Notes under the pieces: generated by a model
The model's database searches: none
Told to the model about the DNA's origin: nothing
Seen by the model: the letters and a program-made list of their open reading frames with translations, nothing else
Translations under genes and position numbers: made by a program
Assembly (NCBI GenBank): GCA_012800805.1
Contig: JAAZIO010000076.1
Span: 1 to 9,290 of the forward strand
Direction: 5' to 3'
DNA: 9,290 bases
From: Clostridiales bacterium
Lineage (GTDB): Bacteria > Bacillota > Clostridia > Christensenellales > CAG-917
In this document: positions 1 through 6,757 of the stretch, piece after piece
Layout: each line of letters starts with the position of its first letter
Numbering within the stretch: position 1 is the stretch's first letter

Positions 1-56
1 TCATATGTATATAGGATTTTAAACTATCTATTTATAGGATTATTATGCCGAATATT

Positions 57-158
57 TTATTTGCGTTTTTTGAACATGAGGTTTATCAAATAACAAACTC
101 CAGCAAATGCTGCGACCATTAGTGCTACAACTACAATCCAGAAAATCGCGTATTTCAT
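57..158 (-). CDS. 33-residue single-span membrane peptide, unknown function
   Basis: A short open reading frame whose product starts MKYAIFW and ends FKKRK. Residues 4-28 form one hydrophobic stretch rich in V, A, I, L and F. A KKRK tail follows, which by the positive-inside rule suggests a C-terminus in the cytoplasm. The ATG follows a nearly perfect ribosome binding site (AAGGAGGA, plus-strand 167-174) at 8 nt spacing, which is the main reason to call it a gene despite its size. No family is recognised. It could be a small membrane regulator, a subunit of a larger membrane complex, or a type I toxin-like peptide. Nothing in the sequence decides between these. The nearest good promoter on the same strand is at 434-462. 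The short ORF itself is clear; its role is unknown. Confidence 0.7.
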   Translation of the reverse strand: MKYAIFWIVVVALMVAAFAGVCYLINLMFKKRK

Positions 159-433
159 AACTTTATTCCTCCTTAAAGATAGTATCTTTTGTGCACATTT
201 CAGCCGACTTATCTTCTCTCAATTGTTAGCTATGTATTAATATATTGATTATTTTTATAAATTAATATCATATATATATACGCTTTTTATAAAATCCCTT
301 ATTCCGCCAACTCCTTTTGTTTATATGGCTAATTATTGCATTCAAACGCAACGATGTTAGAAATTCAATCACCCAAACACTTAAACATTATTATGTTGTC
401 CAATAGTTGCCGTTTGTTAAAATGCACAGTGCT
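159..433 (-). other. Gene-free AT-rich leader between a promoter and the 33-residue peptide gene
   Basis: This stretch holds no convincing ORF on either strand; the longest minus-strand ATG frames are 7-13 codons without a ribosome binding site. It lies downstream of the minus-strand promoter at 434-462 and runs into the peptide gene. It is therefore either an unusually long 5' leader of about 270 nt or the body of a small RNA. A short dyad (AAAGATA-TATCTTT) lies at 175-189, next to the ribosome binding site. No known riboswitch class was recognised by eye. Confidence 0.4.
167..174 (-). promoter_or_regulatory. Ribosome binding site of the 33-residue peptide
   Basis: The minus strand reads AAGGAGGA, 8 nt before the ATG at 158. 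This near-perfect anti-16S match separates the short ORF from the chance ORFs in this AT-rich stretch. Confidence 0.75.
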
Positions 434-462
434 AGTATATCAAAGCGGGAAGATGTTTTCAA
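434..462 (-). promoter_or_regulatory. Sigma-70 type promoter, leftward, downstream of gdhA
   Basis: On the minus strand, TTGAAA (457-462) and TATACT (434-439) are separated by exactly 17 nt. Predicted transcription starts near 427. A small dyad, GCAC-T-GTGC, begins immediately after the -10 box and could be an operator, though this is inference. The promoter lies just beyond the gdhA terminator, so it starts a new transcription unit towards the 33-residue peptide gene. Confidence 0.6.
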
Positions 463-475
463 CTGTTTATAAAGC

Positions 476-501
476 AAAAAAGGGAGCTCGCGCTCCCTTT
501 T
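476..501 (-). terminator. Rho-independent terminator of gdhA
   Basis: On the minus strand GGGAGC and GCTCCC pair around a GCGA tetraloop (GNRA type). The arms are extended by A-T pairs and followed by a run of T. It begins 15 nt beyond the gdhA stop codon. Confidence 0.9.
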
Positions 502-515
502 AACTCTGTTTCATT

Positions 516-1868
<1,353 letters not shown>

Positions 1869-1917
1869 TTAATAAGCGGATTAAGTTTAGTGTATAATAT
1901 ATACCACACTTCCAACC

Positions 1918-1947
1918 ATTATATATAGTCAATAATTGCCGTGTCAA
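1918..1947 (-). promoter_or_regulatory. Promoter of gdhA
   Basis: On the minus strand, TTGACA (1942-1947) and TATAAT (1918-1923) are separated by 18 nt, both full consensus hexamers. Predicted start is near 1911, giving a leader of about 58 nt. A second -10-like sequence (TATATT) lies near 1895-1903 without a good -35 partner. Confidence 0.8.
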
Positions 1948-1982
1948 ATTATTAAAATGAATTTTCGCAAAAAATTTTTTCG

Positions 1983-2002
1983 CCCAAATAATTCCTTTTG
2001 GG
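1983..2002. promoter_or_regulatory. Inverted repeat just upstream of the gldA promoter
   Basis: CCCAAA and TTTGGG are inverted around an 8-nt spacer and end 2 nt before the gldA -35 box. A perfect A6T6 tract precedes it at about 1970-1980. The placement would suit an activator or repressor site or an UP-like element. No regulator gene is nearby and the assignment is inference. Confidence 0.3.
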
Positions 2003-2004
2003 TA

Positions 2005-2033
2005 TTGAAAATAAAAAGGTTCCGATTTATAAT
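2005..2033 (+). promoter_or_regulatory. Promoter of the gldA-dhaKL unit
   Basis: TTGAAA (2005-2010) and TATAAT (2028-2033) are separated by exactly 17 nt. Predicted start is near 2040, leaving a leader of about 35 nt that contains the ribosome binding site AAAAGGAG (2056-2063). Confidence 0.8.
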
Positions 2034-2074
2034 AATATCATTAAAAACAAATAAAAAAAGGAGTATCATCTATT

Positions 2075-3223
2075 ATGAGAAAAGCATTTATCAGCCCTTC
2101 GAAGTATGTCCAAGGTGAAGACGAACTCTACAATCTGGGTTATTTCGTATCGACGTTCGGCAAGAAAGCTCTCTTGATTGCCGACCCGTTTGCGAGAAAC
2201 TTGGTTAAGGACAAGCTTGAGGCGACCGCGAAAAAATACGGTGTTGAGTTTATCTCTCCTGGCGATTTCAGCGGCGAATGCTCAAGAAATGAAGTTGCCA
2301 AACTCAAAAAATTTGCTAAAGAAAACGACTGCGACTGCACTGTCGGTCTCGGCGGCGGCAAGGCCATCGACACCGCGAAATGCGTAGCAGAGGGCACCAA
2401 CCTCATTATCGTTCCCACGATAGCCGCTACCGACGCGCCCACTTCGCACTCCGCAGTTCTTTATACAGATGACCATCATTTTGACGACTATGCTTATTTT
2501 AAGCAGAATCCGTCCGTAGTTCTTGTTGACACCAAAGTCATCGCCAACGCTCCCGCCCGCTTCCTCGTATCAGGTATGGGCGACGCGCTTGCGACATACT
2601 TTGAGGCTCGCGCCAACTTCCAGTCCGTGTCCAACGTAAACGCAGGTCTCCCCTGCGGCGCCGACCGCTCAAAGGGCGACAGGCTCGCTTACGGCACGAT
2701 GGCTGCGGGCGCTCTTGCCGAGCTCTGCTACAAGACTCTTCTTTCCGACGGCGCAAAGGCTAAAGCCGCTTGCGAAAACAAAGTCGTAACCAAGGCTCTT
2801 GAAAACATCGTCGAAGCCAACATTCTCCTTTCAGGTTTAGGTTTTGAAAGCGGCGGTCTTGCTGCTGCCCACGCAATACACGACGGTCTTACGCTCCTTC
2901 CCTCGCACACCAAGTATTTCCACGGCGAAATGGTAGCGTTCGGAACCATCTGCCAGCTCGTTCTCGAAAACTCTCCCGAAGAAGAGCTGTATGAAGTCAT
3001 CGACTTCTGCCTCAGCGTTGGTCTCCCCGTCTGCTTGAAGGACATCGGAACCGACTCCATCGACGACGAAATGCTCATGGCTATTGCCGAGAAAGCGTGC
3101 ATACCCGAAGAGTCCATCCACAATATGCCCTTCCCCGTCACGCCCGACATGGTTGCCGCGGCAATCAAGACGGCTGACAAAATCGGTTACGAATACAAAT
3201 ACTGCGGCTGCGACTGCGAATAA
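2075..3223 (+). CDS. gldA: Glycerol dehydrogenase (iron-containing alcohol dehydrogenase family)
   Basis: This enzyme oxidises glycerol to dihydroxyacetone with NAD+, the first step of the oxidative branch of anaerobic glycerol breakdown. The nucleotide-binding loop is GLGGGKAIDTAK (91-102), and PTIAATDAPTS (114-124) is the family signature. The metal ligands expected from E. coli and Bacillus GldA are present as D170 (in SGMGDAL), H266 (in AAAHAIHDG) and H283 (in YFHGEM). The protein has 382 residues, slightly longer than the usual 365-370. Compared with remembered E. coli GldA, about 13-15 extra residues lie around 183-205, and the tail ends CGCDCE, with three cysteines in five residues. 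The start follows a good ribosome binding site. It is co-oriented with dhaKL 70 bp downstream, whose product uses dihydroxyacetone, so the pathway assignment is mutually supported. The reverse reaction cannot be excluded. Confidence 0.96.
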   Translation: MRKAFISPSKYVQGEDELYNLGYFVSTFGKKALLIADPFARNLVKDKLEATAKKYGVEFISPGDFSGECSRNEVAKLKKFAKENDCDCTVGLGGGKAIDTAKCVAEGTNLIIVPTIAATDAPTSHSAVLYTDDHHFDDYAYFKQNPSVVLVDTKVIANAPARFLVSGMGDALATYFEARANFQSVSNVNAGLPCGADRSKGDRLAYGTMAAGALAELCYKTLLSDGAKAKAACENKVVTKALENIVEANILLSGLGFESGGLAAAHAIHDGLTLLPSHTKYFHGEMVAFGTICQLVLENSPEEELYEVIDFCLSVGLPVCLKDIGTDSIDDEMLMAIAEKACIPEESIHNMPFPVTPDMVAAAIKTADKIGYEYKYCGCDCE

Positions 3224-3237
3224 TTTTTTAACCATAA

Positions 3238-3271
3238 CGTGTGCCAACCCTTTCGGGTTGGCATACGCACG
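3238..3271 (+). promoter_or_regulatory. Intercistronic hairpin between gldA and dhaKL
   Basis: TGCCAACCC (3242-3250) and GGGTTGGCA (3255-3263) form a perfect 9-bp stem around a TTTC loop. An outer CGTG/CACG pairing is possible across a 4-nt bulge. No T-run follows on either strand, so it is not a standard rho-independent terminator. By position it may stabilise or process the mRNA and set different levels of the two products (inference). Confidence 0.7.
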
Positions 3272-3293
3272 ACTATAGCATTAGGAGGACGAC

Positions 3294-5114
3294 ATGAAAA
3301 AAATAATGAATACTCCGGAAACCTATGTGTATGATATGTGCTATGGCCTTGCCAAGGCGCATCCGGAGCTCGAGTTTGTAGACAAATACAAAATCGTAAA
3401 GAGGAAAGAAATCAATCCCGACAAAGTTTCACTCATATCCGGCGGCGGCAGCGGACATGAACCCGCCCATGCCGGTTTCGTAGGCACAGGTATGCTTGAC
3501 TGCGCGGTTTGCGGCGATGTTTTCGCTTCTCCCTCGCAGGTTCAGGTTTACAACGCCATTAAAAAGTGCGCCACAGAAAAGGGTGTTCTGCTTATCATCA
3601 AGAACTACTCCGGCGACTGCATGAACTTCAACAACGCGGCAGGCGACGCCAAAGAAGACGGCATCAAGGTTGACTGCGTATACGTCAACGACGACATCGC
3701 GGTTAAAGACTCCCTCTACACTGTTGGAAGACGCGGCGTAGCGGGCACCGTTTTTGTTCACAAAATCGCGGGCGCGGCGGCCGAGCAAGGCAAGTCCCTT
3801 GAAGAGGTTAAAGCTGTTGCCAACAAGGTTATAGAGAATGTCAGAAGCTTCGGTTTCGCTCTTACATCCTGCACTCCTCCCGCAAAAGGAACCCCGATTT
3901 TCTCAATCGGCGACGATGAAATCGAGTTCGGCGTAGGAATTCACGGCGAGCCCGGAAGAAAGACCGAAAAGATTCAATCTTCCGACCAGCTTGCTTCAAG
4001 AATCGTAAAAGACTTGATGGAAGACCTTAAAGTTTCCTCCGGCGACGAAGTTGCCCTTATCATCAACGGTTTCGGCGCAACTCCGCTCTCCGAGCTTTAT
4101 ATCTTCAACAACTCCGTATCCAATGAGCTTGAAAAGGCAGGCGTCTCAATTTACAAGACGCTCGTTGGCAACTTCATGACCTCTATCGATATGGCGGGCG
4201 CTTCCGTCAGCATCCTGAAAGTCGATGCCGAGCTCAAGGCTCTCCTCGACTACCCCGTTTCAACGCCCGCGCTCACCTGGGGCGGCGTTATGAACGACCA
4301 GGCGGCGGCGGCTGTTGACGCAATCAATGCCATAGCCAAAGCTCTCGGCGTTACCTCCCTTCCCACCGCTCCCGCAAAGAGCGCAAAGAAGGCGGCAGCT
4401 GTAGCCGACGAAGACGATGACAACAAAACCTATGAGGTAAAGGGCACACCCTCCATCACCGAAACCATCAATACGGCCGCTTTCGTTGATGTAATCAACA
4501 AGATGGCTGACATCATCATCGAAAACGAAGTTCCTTTCTGTGAAGCCGACAAGATGGGCGACGGCGACTTCGGCATGAGCATTGCCAAAGGCTTCAAACA
4601 GCTCAAGGTCGACTGGGCTACCCGCAAGAAAGACGACATCGGCACATTCCTCTGCTCATGCTCCAAGATTATCAAGGAGTATTGCGGCGGAGCTTCCGGT
4701 CCCATCTGGGGCGCCGCGTTCAACTATGCAGGCAAGTCCGTAATGGGTAAAGAGGAAGTCTCGCTTAAAGACCTTGCCGATATGCTCCAGGCCGCCAATA
4801 CAGGCGTGTATGAGACAGGCAAGAGAAGCTTCGGCAAAGGCGCGGTAGTAGGCGACAAGACCATCGTTGACGCCCTTAAGCCCTGCGCCGACGCTTTGAC
4901 TAAGGCCGCCGCGGAAGGTAAGTCACTCCGTGAAGGCCTCACCCTCGGCGCAAAAGCCGCTGTTGAAGGAGCCGAATCCACCAAGACCTTCACCGCCAAG
5001 CTCGGCAGAGCAGGCACAGTCGGTGAAAAGTCCATCGGATACCCCGATGCAGGCGCATACGGTCTCGGCGTAATCTTCACTCAGCTTGCCGAGTATATCA
5101 AAAACTACAAGTAA
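3294..5114 (+). CDS. dhaKL: Dihydroxyacetone kinase, fused DhaK-DhaL, ATP-dependent
   Basis: This enzyme phosphorylates dihydroxyacetone to DHAP, feeding glycolysis. Residues 1 to about 345 are the DhaK substrate domain. It has the glycine loop SGGGSGHEPAHAGFVG (49-64), H55, D108 in NYSGDCMNF, and H217 in GIHGEPG, which matches the histidine that binds the substrate covalently in DhaK. Residues of about 355-385 form an Ala/Lys then Asp-rich linker. Residues of about 388-606 are the DhaL ATP domain, with MGDGDFGMS (421-429), GGASGPIWG (465-473), DKTIVDALKP (521-530) and GRAGTVGEKSIGYPDAGAYG (571-590). Fusion of K and L, with no dhaM or PTS gene nearby, indicates ATP rather than phosphoenolpyruvate as donor. 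The Mg-binding aspartate loop is one residue shorter than in E. coli DhaL (see findings). The first ATG is chosen because AGGAGGA (3283-3289) lies 4-5 nt before it; a second ATG four codons later is too far away. Confidence 0.95.
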   Translation: MKKIMNTPETYVYDMCYGLAKAHPELEFVDKYKIVKRKEINPDKVSLISGGGSGHEPAHAGFVGTGMLDCAVCGDVFASPSQVQVYNAIKKCATEKGVLLIIKNYSGDCMNFNNAAGDAKEDGIKVDCVYVNDDIAVKDSLYTVGRRGVAGTVFVHKIAGAAAEQGKSLEEVKAVANKVIENVRSFGFALTSCTPPAKGTPIFSIGDDEIEFGVGIHGEPGRKTEKIQSSDQLASRIVKDLMEDLKVSSGDEVALIINGFGATPLSELYIFNNSVSNELEKAGVSIYKTLVGNFMTSIDMAGASVSILKVDAELKALLDYPVSTPALTWGGVMNDQAAAAVDAINAIAKALGVTSLPTAPAKSAKKAAAVADEDDDNKTYEVKGTPSITETINTAAFVDVINKMADIIIENEVPFCEADKMGDGDFGMSIAKGFKQLKVDWATRKKDDIGTFLCSCSKIIKEYCGGASGPIWGAAFNYAGKSVMGKEEVSLKDLADMLQAANTGVYETGKRSFGKGAVVGDKTIVDALKPCADALTKAAAEGKSLREGLTLGAKAAVEGAESTKTFTAKLGRAGTVGEKSIGYPDAGAYGLGVIFTQLAEYIKNYK

Positions 5115-5125
5115 TCAATTCTATT

Positions 5126-5155
5126 AAAAAGGACGGCTTAAAGCCGTCCTTTTTT
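5126..5155 (+). terminator. Rho-independent terminator of the gldA-dhaKL unit
   Basis: GGACGGC (5131-5137) and GCCGTCC (5143-5149) pair around TTAAA. The arms are flanked by five A and at least seven T. It starts 12 nt beyond the dhaKL stop. The A-tract upstream means it could also stop leftward readthrough from the tRNA. Confidence 0.93.
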
Positions 5156-5271
5156 TATACAAAAATTTCTTTCAATATAAAACGCTTATATTTTAAAAAT
5201 GATAATAATTTAATTGTTTTTCAATCAGCTCAACTTGTTATTTTGTATTTTGCAAAAAATTTTGTTTTTAC

Positions 5272-5300
5272 AAAAAAAAACGGCGGAGATTATCCGCCGT
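5272..5300 (-). terminator. Rho-independent terminator of tRNA-Leu
   Basis: On the minus strand ACGGCGGA and TCCGCCGT pair (8 bp, 5-nt loop) and are followed by a run of eight or nine T. It begins 7 nt beyond the CCA end of the tRNA. Confidence 0.92.
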
Positions 5301-5306
5301 GTTATC

Positions 5307-5389
5307 TGGTGCGGTCACTGGGACTTGAACCCAGATGGTTGCCCATACGCCCCTCAAACGTACGCGTCTGCCAGTTTCGCCATGACCGC
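5307..5389 (-). tRNA. tRNA-Leu, anticodon GAG
   Basis: The minus strand folds as a class II tRNA. The acceptor stem is GCGGTCA/TGACCGC with discriminator A and an encoded CCA end (5307-5309). The D-arm follows GGCGAAACTGGCAGACGC. The anticodon stem is TACGT/GCGTA with loop TTGAGGG (5351-5357), giving anticodon GAG at 5353-5355. The long variable arm is TGG-GCAA-CCA and the T-arm is CTGGG-TTCAAGT-CCCAG. The long variable arm and the GAG anticodon both indicate leucine (codons CUC and CUU). It is a single tRNA gene with its own promoter and terminator. Confidence 0.97.
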
Positions 5390-5403
5390 TCAAAAGCATA
5401 ATC

Positions 5404-5432
5404 ATTATATAAAAGAACTGCGTCATTGTCAA
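5404..5432 (-). promoter_or_regulatory. Promoter of tRNA-Leu
   Basis: On the minus strand a perfect TTGACA (5427-5432) and TATAAT (5404-5409) are separated by 17 nt, as expected for a stable RNA gene. Predicted start is near 5397, about 8 nt before the mature tRNA. Confidence 0.9.
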
Positions 5433-5488
5433 ATAAATTAATCTAATATCTAAAAGAATTTTATGGTTTTTCCTTATAAATTTTATTA

Positions 5489-5517
5489 TTGATTATCCTT
5501 GTCAAATGTGGTATTAT
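5489..5517 (+). promoter_or_regulatory. Possible promoter of the zinc-ribbon membrane protein
   Basis: TTGATT (5489-5494) and TATTAT (5512-5517) are separated by 17 nt. The predicted start near 5524 coincides with the ribosome binding site, so the leader would be very short. The -35 box covers the TTG that would be the upstream alternative start codon, an argument for the later ATG at 5537. Confidence 0.4.
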
Positions 5518-5523
5518 TATTGC

Positions 5524-5529
5524 GGAGGG
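5524..5529 (+). promoter_or_regulatory. Ribosome binding site that decides the start at 5537
   Basis: GGAGGG lies 7 nt before the ATG at 5537. The longer frame opening at the TTG at 5489 has no such site. Confidence 0.75.
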
Positions 5530-5536
5530 AGTATAT

Positions 5537-6058
5537 ATGGCTAAATACACTCAGACTAAAAGGCCGCGCCTGATACCCCATGCTTTAAAGGTGATTCTTA
5601 TAATTATAGGCATCATCGCTATCTTAGGTGGCCTGTTTTTGTTTATAGGCGGCATTGTTTACGGCTGCTCTTCGTTTAAGGATGCTGTTACCCAAAGCTG
5701 TCAAAGCTATACCTGCATAACCACCAGAAACGGCAATTGCGCTCTTTCACCTTATCCTTTAACACTTGATTTCAGTTGGGTCAAATACTCGCTTGCCGGC
5801 TTTATTTTAATTATCGTTGGCACCATTATGCTTGCAATAGGAACAAACTTCCAATCCAAAAAAACATTTAAAAAGATTTATCCCAATGCCGTCTTTTGCG
5901 AGAAGTGCGACACATTCTTTGATAAAAGAGACGGATACTGCCCAAAATGCGGCGAGCCCGTTGAAAAAAATAATAATGAACCTGTATACAGCGGAGAAGT
6001 GTTTGAGGAATTAGAGAAAAAAGATACCGTTATCATAGATAACGATACGGAAAATTAA
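5537..6058 (+). CDS. Two-span membrane protein with C-terminal cytoplasmic zinc ribbon, function unknown
   Basis: The product has 173 residues from the chosen ATG. A basic N-terminus (KYTQTKRPR) precedes a first membrane segment at about 16-42. A loop of about 40 residues carries four cysteines (44, 55, 60, 68), and a second membrane segment spans about 85-104. The C-terminal part has CEKC (121-124) and CPKC (135-138), a classic four-cysteine zinc-ribbon knuckle, then an acidic tail. With the basic ends inside, the cysteine loop would lie outside the membrane, where two disulfides are possible, and the zinc ribbon inside. Many Bacillota encode small membrane proteins with zinc ribbons of unknown role. 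No specific family is recognised. It is a single gene between the divergent tRNA-Leu and a convergent small gene. Confidence 0.8.
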   Translation: MAKYTQTKRPRLIPHALKVILIIIGIIAILGGLFLFIGGIVYGCSSFKDAVTQSCQSYTCITTRNGNCALSPYPLTLDFSWVKYSLAGFILIIVGTIMLAIGTNFQSKKTFKKIYPNAVFCEKCDTFFDKRDGYCPKCGEPVEKNNNEPVYSGEVFEELEKKDTVIIDNDTEN

Positions 6059-6065
6059 TAGGGCT

Positions 6066-6209
6066 TTATCTTGCAAAAAAATATGTCCTTATTGATGTCT
6101 GCAAAACCGAAAGGAAATGAAGCAAAAGATGAATTTCATTTTCATCCAAACAGTTGACGACATATTCCGCAAGCGCCGCTGCCGCAAAGTTTATTTCACA
6201 GTGTTTCAT
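6066..6209 (-). CDS. 47-residue small protein, resembles the DUF6774 type, function unknown
   Basis: The minus-strand frame encodes a peptide starting MKHCEINFAAAALAEY and ending RTYFFAR. Its composition is clearly coding-like: a GCG-rich run of alanine codons stands out in otherwise AT-rich DNA. The pattern of an N-terminal CE, then an alanine-rich helix, then ENEIHLLLHFLSVLQTS recalls the short DUF6774 proteins of Clostridia, which have a similar ELxLL core. This comes from memory, not a search. There is no ribosome binding site before the ATG at 6209, and an in-frame TAA lies 9-11 nt upstream, so this is the only ATG start. Its ATG overlaps the TGA of an 18-codon upstream frame, which may provide translational coupling. 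It converges on the zinc-ribbon gene with 7 nt between the stop codons, and two minus-strand promoters lie upstream in the 48-bp repeats. Confidence 0.55.
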   Translation of the reverse strand: MKHCEINFAAAALAEYVVNCLDENEIHLLLHFLSVLQTSIRTYFFAR

Positions 6210-6262
6210 AATATCAATTTATTAATTAATAAAACATAAGGTGCAACTGTTAATGGTTGCAT
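6206..6262 (-). CDS. Possible 18-residue upstream leader peptide
   Basis: The frame starts MQPLTVAPYV and ends in a TGA that overlaps the ATG of the 47-residue gene as ATGA. It has no strong ribosome binding site. The overlap is the only positive sign, so it may be chance. Confidence 0.2.
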   Translation of the reverse strand: MQPLTVAPYVLLINKLIL

Positions 6263-6267
6263 TTTTT
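6241..6267 (+). terminator. Probable rho-independent terminator, rightward
   Basis: TGCAAC (6242-6247) and GTTGCA (6256-6261) pair around an 8-nt loop and are followed by six T. The stem is short and only moderately stable. It would end transcripts of the zinc-ribbon gene about 180 nt after its stop, after reading antisense through the 47-residue gene. Confidence 0.55.
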
Positions 6268-6329
6268 GTCTTAATTTTTTTTACTTTTCTATAAAGGAGT
6301 TAAGCAAAAAAATATAAAAATAAGTTTAT

Positions 6330-6358
6330 ATTATAGAAGTTAAAATGAGCCACTTCAA
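6330..6358 (-). promoter_or_regulatory. Minus-strand promoter in repeat copy 1
   Basis: TTGAAG (6353-6358) and TATAAT (6330-6335) are separated by 17 nt on the minus strand. Predicted start is near 6323, about 115 nt before the 47-residue gene. Confidence 0.6.
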
Positions 6359-6377
6359 TTAAACAAAAAATGTTTAT

Positions 6378-6406
6378 ATTATAAAAGTTTAAATGAACCA
6401 CTTCAA
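6378..6406 (-). promoter_or_regulatory. Minus-strand promoter in repeat copy 2
   Basis: TTGAAG (6401-6406) and TATAAT (6378-6383) are separated by 17 nt on the minus strand, an exact duplicate of the hexamers in copy 1. Of the three differences between the copies, all fall in the spacer and none in the promoter hexamers. Confidence 0.6.
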
Positions 6407-6471
6407 TTAAACAAAAAATTGCTGTAGTTATAAGCAGTAAAAAGCGTTTTAACCTTTAAGCTTTAAAGGCA

Positions 6472-6757
6472 AACAACATAATAATAGAGCAACCATAAGA
6501 TTAAAAGATATAATCTGTTAAGGAAAATTTAAAAAAAAGCATGGCTTTTTATGGTTTTATTATCTAATACGCATTAAAGGACAATATTAAATTTCAACTT
6601 TTTGTTTGTTTAAATGTTGAACAACAATAAAAACTTGGATTTAAATGATAGAAAAAGTTACGGCAAATTTAATTTTTAAAGCATGGCTATTATTGTTTAA
6701 TTATTTTAGACGCAGTTAAAGGACAGTATTAAATTTCAGCTTTTTGTTTTACATAGT
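6472..6757. repeat. Diverged tandem direct repeat, period about 140-148 bp, two units
   Basis: Unit 1 begins at AACAAC (6472) and unit 2 at AACAAC (6620). The best-conserved cores are 6517-6607 and 6657-6749, sharing AAAGCATGGCT and, later, TTAAAGGACA-TATTAAATTTCA-CTTTTTGTTT with two substitutions. Small indels shift the period from about 148 to 140-142 bp. No ORF spans the units. Confidence 0.75.

Larger units (their letters stand above)
6324..6418. repeat. Tandem 48-bp direct repeat, two copies, each with a minus-strand promoter
   Basis: Copy 1 (6324-6370) and copy 2 (6372-6418) match at 44 of 47 positions when aligned by eye, with a 1-nt gap between them. Each copy carries a complete minus-strand promoter in the same place, listed separately. 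Confidence 0.9.

Noticed and set aside
159..433. Riboswitch in the leader upstream of the 33-residue peptide
   Set aside because: No conserved core of a known riboswitch class could be recognised by eye, so only an unexplained leader is reported.
1936..2118. 60-codon plus-strand frame
   Set aside because: It covers the gdhA and gldA promoters, has no ribosome binding site, is biased to K, F, I and R as expected of AT-rich noncoding DNA, and runs into the gldA gene.
2140..3247. Several long minus-strand frames inside gldA, and similar ones in gdhA and dhaKL
   Set aside because: They are shadows of the genes on the opposite strand, caused by codon bias, and show no domain motifs or ribosome binding sites.
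5214..5441. 75-codon plus-strand frame
   Set aside because: It runs antisense through the tRNA-Leu gene, its promoter and its terminator. Part of its translation (GHWDLNPDG) is the well-known artefact of reading a tRNA T-arm as protein.
5489..5536. Upstream TTG start adding 16 residues to the zinc-ribbon membrane protein
   Set aside because: The TTG lies in the likely -35 box and has no ribosome binding site, whereas the ATG at 5537 has GGAGGG at 7 nt.
6085..6157. 24-codon plus-strand frame overlapping the 47-residue gene
   Set aside because: It has no ribosome binding site, and the opposite frame is longer with coding-like composition and family-like residue pattern.
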